Below, in pieces: positions 7,209-11,687 of a DNA stretch of 11,687 nucleotides. The translations under genes and the position numbers were made by a program. A model generated the notes under the pieces. That model was not told the DNA's origin and ran no database searches. It saw only the letters and a list, made by a program, of their open reading frames with translations. This stretch comes from Anaerolineae bacterium (GTDB lineage Bacteria; Chloroflexota; Anaerolineae; JAFGEY01). Every line of letters begins with the position of its first letter. Within the stretch, counting starts at the first letter, position 1. The stretch spans positions 1-11,687 of the forward strand of contig JAFGEY010000222.1 in the NCBI GenBank assembly GCA_016931365.1. Reading direction: 5' to 3'.

Positions 7209-9668
7209 ATGACATCTGGGATCACGCTGGGGCGAAAACCGACACTAGGTGAAGCGCTTGATTATTACGCACGGGACGATTTCGCGCACTTGATGCTCGA
7301 CACCTGCCGTGCGCGGCCGGTGGTGCTGGTCATCCCGTCCAAAGCGCATTGGGAGCCAGACTGGTCGCGCAACGAGGTCAAGGCGCTGGATGGCACACAA
7401 TTAAAGGCCTTTTTGCTGGAAAAACTGGCCGAACAGATGCCTGACGTTGCCTTGGACGAGCGCCCGCCCTTTTACCCCTCTTTTCATCAGGCGGTGTGGG
7501 CGCATTCTCCCGACGGCGATCAACAGCCTGACTGTGTTTTCGAGGCTGACTCGACTACCTGGCGTGATGCCTTTGGCGACGTGCGGCCTGTGCTCGACCT
7601 GATGGACGAGCACGGCGTGTATTATCGACACAAGTTCAGCGGCCATCGCAGCCTGCACGTGACCATCCCCGGCGCGGTGTTGCCCAGGGGCTATCGCGGC
7701 AAAGGCACGGCCAGGTTGGCCGGCAAACTGCTCAATTGGAGCCGCAGCCAGGCCCACCGGCTGTCCAAGATCACGCGCATGCCCTACAGCCTCAACGAAG
7801 ACACTGGCCTGGTCTGCCTGCCGATCGCGCATGGCGAACTGGCCGCTTTTCGACCCTGGCAGGCCAATCTGCACCTGGTCGAGGTGCGCGACATCTGGTG
7901 CGATGATGAGTTGGTCGAAGCCGATATCGACGCACTGGTGCGTGCACTGGACGCAAACGAGCAAGTTGTCGACCGGAAAGCGGTTTTTGCCGTCGATTTA
8001 CGAAAGATTGTTGCACGACATCGAGCGCGAATGCAAAGCCTGCGAGGCGCCGGCCCGATCGGCGCGGCCTGGCAGCAGTTGGCAGGTGAAAAGACCTTGC
8101 CGGAGCAGAGTTTGCTCGAAGGGCTGAACAGCGTCGAACCGGATGTGCAATGGCTGATTGCCGAGGCGTATCTGTTCCACGGCACGGCGCTGTCGGAGCG
8201 GGGATTTTTGGCGCTGCTGGCGCAAAATGAGGAATACGTCCAGGCGGCGGCGATCGACATCTTGATACGGTTCGAGAACGCTATTTTCCCCTTTTTGATG
8301 CAAATGATCGAACAATTGGAACGATTGCCTGACCGGGCGCTCAAAGCGGCGTATCTGCTGACCCAGAGCGATTCGCTGCGCGACCATGTGCTGGCGGCAC
8401 TGATACAAGATGCCGAGTGCTCGCGCGATGTGCTGGTCGTCTCAGCCTGTCTGCTCGGTTCGCTGATCGGCAACTGGTCAGTCGCCTTTGATATGCTCGC
8501 CAAGATGCGCGAGGCGCAAGACCTGACCGCGCGCGACCGGGCCCGGTTAGCCGCCCTCGATCTGATGCGCACGCTGGGCGGCTGGTCCAAGCAAGAGGAG
8601 ATATTCAAAGTGCAGCGGTTGGTCGAGCTGGGACCTGCCATCACCGATCTGTTGTTGTTTGCCGTGGGCAGCCCCGACCGGCGTTTCCGGCGCGGCATTG
8701 TTGCTGCGTTGGCCGAATTGGCCGATCCACGGGCGATCCACCTGCTGATCCACGCCCTCGGCGACGACTATACCGAGGTGCGGCGCAAGGCCATCGCCGG
8801 GCTGATCCACATCGGTAAGCCGGCCGTCGATGCGTTGATCGAAGCAGCGGCCAGCGATCAGGTGCGCATCCGGCGCTATGCCATACACTGCCTGGGCAGC
8901 ATCGACGCGTCGAGGTGCGACACCGCGAGGTGCAAGCGCGCAGCAATCGAGGCGCTGGACGACGCCGAAGAGGTGGTGCGCCGGCAGGCGGTGCGCGCGC
9001 TGCAGAAAACTGCTTCCGTCGAGGACATAGAGCCTTTGCAAGCGTTTTTGCGGCGTGCGCTGCCCGACAGTGCCGTCAATGCGGTCGAAGTGCTGGCATC
9101 GCTCGGTGAGGTGGGCATCCGGGCCATCCGCGAGATGGCACAACGGGAGCATAACCTCGCCGCAGCTTACCTGGTCGCCAAACAGGGCGAAGATTGGGGG
9201 CGCGAGATCCTGGCTGAAGCGCTCTCCGACGACCTCCGGCGCGGAGCGGCAGTCGAGTTTTTGCGCGAGCTGCGCGACCGGCGCTGCGTGCCCTTTTTGG
9301 TCGAGCGGCTGCGCGTCGCTACGGATTGGGATGGCGCGTTCGTGGGGCGCGAGTTGGGATACATCGGCGGCGACGAGGCAGTTGGGGCGTTGATCGAAGC
9401 ATTGTCAAAAGAGCAGGCGATGATCCGGCGGGCTGTGATTTGCGGCCTGGGCGAGGCGCGCGATCCGGCGGCGATCGCGCCGCTGATCGAATGCATTGTG
9501 CGCGATGACGACTCAAAGGCGCGCAAGCTGGCCGCTGAAGCGTTGCTCAGGATCGGCGCCCCAGCAGTCGAGCCGATGCGTTGCGCCCTGGCCGAAAATC
9601 GAACCTTGGGGCGGCATCGGCAACTGTTGATCCGGGAGGTGCTCTTCAAGTTGGGCGCCGATGCGTAA
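7209..9668 (+). CDS. Primase-like (AEP superfamily) domain fused to HEAT repeats
   Basis: This 819-residue protein starts at ATG 7209 with GGGAGAG at 7196-7202. Residues ~15-225 resemble the small subunit of archaeo-eukaryotic primase: YYARDDFAHLML (19-30), YPSFHQAVW (89-97), an acidic strand CVFEADSTTW (109-118), KFSGHRSLHVTIP (142-154) and ITRMPYSLNEDTGLVCLP (188-205). These correspond to primase motif I (usually DxD, here E112-A-D114), motif II (SGxxGxH, here S144 to H150) and the RLPxSLHxxTG block (here with N196 for His). No zinc-binding cysteine cluster and no clear motif III aspartate are visible, so polymerase activity is doubtful. Residues ~310-480 are helical. Residues ~485-815 are HEAT repeats, for example LAELADPRAIHLLIHALGDD (501-520) and GLGEARDPAAIAPLIECI (746-763). 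No membrane segment. HEAT part is certain; the primase-like part rests on motifs recalled from the family. Confidence 0.85.
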   Translation: MTSGITLGRKPTLGEALDYYARDDFAHLMLDTCRARPVVLVIPSKAHWEPDWSRNEVKALDGTQLKAFLLEKLAEQMPDVALDERPPFYPSFHQAVWAHSPDGDQQPDCVFEADSTTWRDAFGDVRPVLDLMDEHGVYYRHKFSGHRSLHVTIPGAVLPRGYRGKGTARLAGKLLNWSRSQAHRLSKITRMPYSLNEDTGLVCLPIAHGELAAFRPWQANLHLVEVRDIWCDDELVEADIDALVRALDANEQVVDRKAVFAVDLRKIVARHRARMQSLRGAGPIGAAWQQLAGEKTLPEQSLLEGLNSVEPDVQWLIAEAYLFHGTALSERGFLALLAQNEEYVQAAAIDILIRFENAIFPFLMQMIEQLERLPDRALKAAYLLTQSDSLRDHVLAALIQDAECSRDVLVVSACLLGSLIGNWSVAFDMLAKMREAQDLTARDRARLAALDLMRTLGGWSKQEEIFKVQRLVELGPAITDLLLFAVGSPDRRFRRGIVAALAELADPRAIHLLIHALGDDYTEVRRKAIAGLIHIGKPAVDALIEAAASDQVRIRRYAIHCLGSIDASRCDTARCKRAAIEALDDAEEVVRRQAVRALQKTASVEDIEPLQAFLRRALPDSAVNAVEVLASLGEVGIRAIREMAQREHNLAAAYLVAKQGEDWGREILAEALSDDLRRGAAVEFLRELRDRRCVPFLVERLRVATDWDGAFVGRELGYIGGDEAVGALIEALSKEQAMIRRAVICGLGEARDPAAIAPLIECIVRDDDSKARKLAAEALLRIGAPAVEPMRCALAENRTLGRHRQLLIREVLFKLGADA

Positions 9669-9724
9669 CAAGTCCGTAGGGGTGTGATCACCGCCACCGC
9701 CGGCGTAATCGCTCCCTTGACAGC

Positions 9725-9760
9725 ACGCGAGCGTTTATACTTGGGGGCAAGCGCTCGCGT
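9725..9760. repeat. Perfect 9-bp inverted repeat
   Basis: ACGCGAGCG at 9725-9733 and CGCTCGCGT at 9752-9760 are exact reverse complements around an 18-base spacer that contains TTTATACTT. The element could be an RNA hairpin or an operator for a dimeric regulator. No U-tract follows, so it is not a standard terminator. Confidence 0.6.
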
Positions 9761-9777
9761 CCCCGGGGACGGGGACG
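9758..9777. repeat. Perfect 14-base GC palindrome, copy 1 of an imperfect repeat
   Basis: CGTCCCCGGGGACG at 9758-9771 is self-complementary with no loop and is followed by GGGACG. The 20-base unit 9758-9777 matches 9819-9838 at 16 of 20 positions by my alignment, so the two may be diverged copies. Its left end overlaps the right arm of the 9725-9760 inverted repeat. Confidence 0.55.
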
Positions 9778-9819
9778 AGTTCAGCGTCAACAAACGGTGT
9801 CCTTCGATGTCATCAGATC

Positions 9820-9837
9820 GCCCCCGAGGACGGGGGC
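9820..9837 (+). repeat. GC hairpin, copy 2 of the imperfect repeat
   Basis: GCCCCCG (9820-9826) pairs with CGGGGGC (9831-9837) around an AGGA tetraloop. TTGGAGC follows rather than a U-tract, so it is a poor intrinsic terminator. It resembles the palindromic unit at 9758-9777. Confidence 0.55.
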
Positions 9838-9893
9838 TTGGAGCAATAACGGAGATGCCCCAAACAACAAACGCTCCCGACGGCACGTTGAAT

Positions 9894-9922
9894 TTGCTAA
9901 AAGCCAGTCTTTGGCGTATAAT
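9894..9922 (+). promoter_or_regulatory. Predicted promoter of tRNA-Gly
   Basis: TATAAT (9917-9922) is a perfect -10 box and TTGCTA (9894-9899) is a four-of-six -35 box with a 17-bp spacer. The predicted start, around 9929, precedes the mature tRNA 5' end by only a few bases. A GCCA/TGGC inverted repeat lies in the spacer. Confidence 0.65.
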
Positions 9923-9932
9923 AGTCCTAGAT

Positions 9933-10007
9933 GCGGGTGTGGCGCAGTGGTAGCGCATCTGCTTCCCAAGCAGGTAGTCGTGGGTTCGAATCCCATCACC
10001 CGCTCCA
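9933..10007 (+). tRNA. tRNA-Gly (anticodon CCC)
   Basis: All four arms are visible. The acceptor strand GCGGGTG (9933-9939) pairs with CACCCGC (9997-10003). The D stem is GCGC/GCGC (9942-9945 and 9953-9956) around AGTGGTA. The anticodon stem is TCTGC/GCAGG around TTCCCAA, with anticodon CCC at 9965-9967. The T arm is GTGGG-TTCGAAT-CCCAT (9980-9996). T10004 is the discriminator base and CCA (10005-10007) is encoded. It reads GGG glycine codons. It has its own promoter and terminator, so it is a single-gene transcription unit. Confidence 0.97.
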
Positions 10008-10010
10008 CAA

Positions 10011-10050
10011 AAAACGGGCTCGCGCTTGAGCGCAAGCCCGTTTTGCTTTT
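10011..10050 (+). terminator. Rho-independent terminator of tRNA-Gly
   Basis: AAAACGGGCT (10011-10020) pairs with AGCCCGTTTT (10035-10044). An inner GCGC TTGA GCGC helix extends it, with one C/A mismatch between. TTTTGCTTTT at 10041-10050 supplies the U-rich tail. The hairpin starts three bases after the tRNA CCA end. Confidence 0.88.
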
Positions 10051-10127
10051 GCCGGAGACAGGTTGTCACGCTGCAAGCGTGTCCCGGCCGCCGTCAGCGT
10101 ACTTTGGGCGCATTCGCGCCTGACGGC
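10051..10127. repeat. Two stacked inverted repeats after the tRNA unit
   Basis: The first element has outer arms GCCGG (10051-10055) and CCGGC (10084-10088) around CACGCT/AGCGTG (10067-10072 with 10076-10081). The second has GCCGTCAG (10090-10097) and CTGACGGC (10120-10127), a perfect 8-bp stem, around a GGCG/CGCC inner stem. Neither ends in a U-tract. The right arm of the second overlaps the attC-like element at 10118-10213, so the two folds compete. No gene is visible here. Confidence 0.5.
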
Positions 10128-10213
10128 TGGTGGTTCAGCCGCCGCGCGGGTGCGTGGAAATCTCGCTAACTGACCAACCACAAAGCGCGGTCGGGTGCAA
10201 GCGGTTGTTAGCC
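10118..10213 (-). repeat. attC-like imperfect inverted repeat (possible integron cassette recombination site)
   Basis: Read on the minus strand this 96-base element begins GGCTAAC (10213-10207), then AACCGCTTGCACC, and ends GTCAGGC (10124-10118). Integron attC sites run from a RYYYAAC box to a GTTRRRY box and fold through partly matched arms; here both boxes deviate slightly. The inner arms pair well: CCGCGC (10190-10185) with GCGCGG (10147-10142), then an unpaired A typical of attC extrahelical bases, then CCG with CGG. The outer arm pairs poorly. A shorter alternative uses GCTAAC/GTTAGC at 10165-10170 and 10207-10212. It follows the 3' end of the minus-strand DUF1295 gene, where a cassette attC would sit. 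No integrase or second attC is visible, so this is tentative. Confidence 0.4.
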
Positions 10214-10234
10214 CGCTGTTGTGGTAGACGAGAA

Positions 10235-11101
10235 TTACAATCGCGGAATCAATACGGGCGTTCTCTTTTTATAGGATTCATAGTCTTCCTGCCCGCCCCA
10301 TTTTTTATCCGCTTTTTTCTCAAGTAAAGGAACTCCGCTGACGCGAGTAAGAAGCAATGTGACAAAAACGGGAGAAATTAAGGCGACCCACTGCCAGCCT
10401 TGCAAAACGGGTAAAGCGATAACTGCTACGCCGATCCAGAGAACGATTTCGCCAAAGTAATTGGGGTGGCGGGATCGAGACCATAAACCGGTTTGAATAA
10501 ACTTGCCTTTGTTGTCTGGATTTGCACTGAAGCGACTTTTTTGCAAGTCGGCTACTACTTCAATGGCAAAACCGAAAGCCCATACCAGAAAACCGGTCAG
10601 GGCAAATAAATCCAATTCTTTTTTATTGGCGGTTGTAATGGCGACCAGCGCAGCGGCCATTGTGAGCGTTACCCACAAGCCCTGGATCGTCCAAACGTTT
10701 AGGAAACGGATAAAGGAAGGCTTGATTTCATCGAACCGATCATCCTTCCCGGCTTTTTTGATGCGACCGAACAAGAACGTCCCCAGACGGATTGCCCAGA
10801 TTACTACCAGAACCCATAGAAGGATTGATCTACCATCCACACCTGTGCTAAAAAAAACTGCGATTGTGATTATAGAAATATAAGTGATGCTTCCCGTTAG
10901 ATCAAAGAATTTTTCGGTCTGCAACAAATATGCGGGGATAAAGGCCAGCCACTGGATTAGAAAAGCCAGTCCGACCGCCAAAGCAAATAATGGAACTCCA
11001 ACAACCAAAGTCCCGCCTTGACTGCCGGCCAAAGCAAACAGGAGGCCAATCAACATCAAAACGGGTAAGGCAATTAGTGTGTTGCGATCTGTTGTTTTCA
11101 T
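10235..11101 (-). CDS. DUF1295 family integral membrane protein (steroid 5-alpha reductase / ICMT-like)
   Basis: This 288-residue polytopic membrane protein has seven or more hydrophobic segments, around residues 9-26, 31-57, 68-85, 92-110, 141-157, 165-184, 216-232 and 236-252. The family signature GLWSRSRHPNYFGE lies at 205-218, with R211-H212-P213-N214-Y215. The same motif occurs in DUF1295 proteins and resembles the C-terminal site of isoprenylcysteine methyltransferases and 3-oxo-5-alpha-steroid reductases. The actual substrate is unknown. ATG is the complement of 11099-11101, with an AAGGA site about ten bases upstream. The gene is more AT-rich than the genes before it and runs toward the tRNA. 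A terminator upstream separates it from the DUF1475 gene, so it probably has its own promoter, which I could not place. The 3' end is followed by the attC-like element. Confidence 0.88.
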   Translation of the reverse strand: MKTTDRNTLIALPVLMLIGLLFALAGSQGGTLVVGVPLFALAVGLAFLIQWLAFIPAYLLQTEKFFDLTGSITYISIITIAVFFSTGVDGRSILLWVLVVIWAIRLGTFLFGRIKKAGKDDRFDEIKPSFIRFLNVWTIQGLWVTLTMAAALVAITTANKKELDLFALTGFLVWAFGFAIEVVADLQKSRFSANPDNKGKFIQTGLWSRSRHPNYFGEIVLWIGVAVIALPVLQGWQWVALISPVFVTLLLTRVSGVPLLEKKADKKWGGQEDYESYKKRTPVLIPRL

Positions 11102-11141
11102 GGAATCTTGTCCTTGTATAAACTTCTATCGGACGTAGATT

Positions 11142-11187
11142 AAAACCCGCATCGCCGACCTTGCCACAAGGCTGGATGGCGTTGCGG
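11142..11187 (-). terminator. Probable Rho-independent terminator after the DUF1475 gene
   Basis: On the minus strand CCGCAACGCC (11187-11178) pairs with GGCGATGCGG (11156-11147), with one A/A mismatch. An inner CCTTG/CAAGG stem (11171-11167 with 11163-11159) closes the loop. GTTTTAAT follows. It lies between the DUF1475 stop and the DUF1295 start, so it likely ends the DegV-DUF1475 transcript. Confidence 0.6.
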
Positions 11188-11214
11188 AATTCCTACAGCC
11201 GTTCACGAGTCTTA

Positions 11215-11541
11215 TCAGGCATGCTTCCCCAACCAGAATTTGCGCCAGTCGTTTCCACTGGATTGCAGGACAATGAAGGCGTACAGACTGCCAGCGAAAA
11301 ATCCCAGCGTCATCATGGCAATCGTCCACAGGATGGCAATGGGCAAGGACTTTTCGCGGTAGATGATCCAGCACGAGAATAGAATAAAGCCCGTGTACAG
11401 GTCAACGAGCGAGACAATGCCCCAGGGCATGGCAAAGAGTTGACGGCCTTCGCCGAAAAAGTCGCCGCGGGTGAAGCCATTGACGAGCACGGTAGTCATG
11501 GCGAGGACGCAGAGAATGGAGATGAGCTTTGCGAGTTTCAT
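11215..11541 (-). CDS. Small DUF1475-like integral membrane protein
   Basis: This 108-residue protein has three hydrophobic segments, around residues 5-21, 41-61 and 66-92. A conserved-looking block SLVDLYTGFILFSCWIIYRE (44-63) is followed by ILWTIAMMTLGFFAGSLY. The pattern, a W-x-SLVDxY strand followed by WIxYxE, matches the DUF1475 family, which is known in bacteria and plants and has no assigned function. The start at the complement of 11539-11541 is chosen because AAAGGAG (11555-11549) sits seven bases upstream; a longer in-frame start at 11568 would overlap the DegV gene. It starts four bases after the DegV stop and shares its ribosome binding site with the end of that gene, so the two are likely co-translated. 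The N-terminal hydrophobic segment could be a signal anchor. Confidence 0.85.
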   Translation of the reverse strand: MKLAKLISILCVLAMTTVLVNGFTRGDFFGEGRQLFAMPWGIVSLVDLYTGFILFSCWIIYREKSLPIAILWTIAMMTLGFFAGSLYAFIVLQSSGNDWRKFWLGKHA

Positions 11542-11545
11542 GAAT

Positions 11546-11687
11546 TTACTCCTTTGAGATGCAGGCAAATCCGAGCGCGCCTATGCCGAGATGCGCGCCG
11601 AGGACAGGTGTGATTTGCGCAATAAGAACCTCGCCTTGCGGGAAATAGGAGAGCACCTGCTGATACAAGGCTTCGGCTTCTTCCTGA
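11546..11687 (-). CDS. DegV family protein, C-terminal fragment (cut by window edge)
   Basis: Only the last 46 codons are inside the window; the gene continues beyond position 11687. The visible end contains EEAEALYQQVLSYFPQ, then EVLIAQITPVLGAHLGIGAL, and stops with FACISKE before a TAA at 11548-11546. The PVLGAHLGIGALG pattern is the typical C-terminus of DegV proteins (FakB type), which bind fatty acids and present them to a fatty-acid kinase for phosphorylation. The fatty-acid-binding serine region is outside the window, so function is inferred from the tail alone. It is the upstream member of a minus-strand pair with the DUF1475 gene. Confidence 0.75.
   Translation of the reverse strand, partial: QEEAEALYQQVLSYFPQGEVLIAQITPVLGAHLGIGALGFACISKE

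Larger units (their letters stand above)
9669..9893. other. Non-coding interval with GC-rich palindromes
   Basis: No credible gene lies between the AEP/HEAT stop and the tRNA promoter. The only forward frames of length are rich in rare starts and lack family resemblance or a ribosome binding site. The interval holds three strong secondary-structure elements, listed separately: a 9-bp inverted repeat, a 14-base perfect palindrome and a 7-bp GC hairpin. A TTGACA at 9717-9722 and TATACT at 9736-9741 are only 13 bp apart, too close for a standard promoter. The structures could belong to a leader or small RNA, or protect the 3' end of the upstream mRNA. Confidence 0.5.

Noticed and set aside
7784..8698. 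304-residue open frame on the minus strand
   Set aside because: It is antisense to the AEP/HEAT gene, with a Ser/Arg-rich composition and no family pattern or ribosome binding site.
9717..9741. TTGACA and TATACT as a promoter
   Set aside because: The spacer is 13 bp, too short for a standard sigma-70 promoter, and no other -35 box fits at 16-18 bp.
9684..9953. 89-residue forward frame before the tRNA
   Set aside because: It overlaps the tRNA 5' part and the palindromes, has no ribosome binding site and no family resemblance.
9167..10069. 300-residue open frame on the minus strand
   Set aside because: It runs through the tRNA gene, its promoter and the 3' end of the HEAT gene, so it cannot be a real protein.
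1..11687. CRISPR array, insertion sequence or prophage
   Set aside because: No regularly spaced repeats, transposase, integrase or phage structural gene is visible anywhere in the window.

Overview
The window looks like bacterial chromosome with a moderately high GC core. The gene families (an AEP-like/HEAT-repeat protein, a DUF6935-like protein, a YgeY-type M20 hydrolase, a GALK2-like sugar kinase, a DUF1475/DUF1295 pair) and the mix of ATG, GTG and TTG starts are most reminiscent of Chloroflexota (Anaerolineae-like). That placement is inference from family resemblance, with no marker gene behind it.

Layout. (1) Positions 1-443 are more AT-rich and hold the 5' part of a HEPN-like gene. It breaks off at its RN motif and runs directly into the ribosome binding site of a DUF6935-like gene (444-989). 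(2) Positions 1035-7034 are a tight co-directional cluster: GT4 glycosyltransferase, membrane polyprenyl-phosphate sugar-1-phosphate transferase, M20/YgeY-like metallohydrolase, GALK2-like galactokinase-family kinase and WaaE-like GT2 glycosyltransferase. A consensus TATAAT box lies six bases before the GTG start of the first gene, so that mRNA may be leaderless. The cluster looks like a cell-surface polysaccharide or glycolipid pathway: the kinase supplies a sugar-1-phosphate, the membrane enzyme loads a lipid carrier and the two glycosyltransferases extend it. The M20 hydrolase has no obvious place in that scheme.

(3) A promoter (TTGACA, 17 bp, TAAACT) overlaps the end of the GT2 gene. It is followed by a compact structured leader of about 125 nt that ends in a long hairpin and a U-tract, directly before a large gene (7209-9668). 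That gene joins a degenerate archaeo-eukaryotic-primase-like N-terminal domain to a long HEAT-repeat tail. The leader RNA and the fusion protein are the most unusual items in the window. (4) Positions 9669-9932 are non-coding with strong GC-rich palindromes and the promoter of a tRNA-Gly(CCC) gene, which has its own terminator.

(5) Positions 10047-10234 are a structured non-coding stretch that includes an attC-like inverted repeat. Beyond it, composition becomes more AT-rich and genes lie on the minus strand: a DUF1295 membrane protein, a small DUF1475 membrane protein, and the C-terminus of a DegV-family lipid-binding protein cut by the window edge. The compositional change together with the attC-like element suggests that the DUF1295 gene, at least, was acquired.
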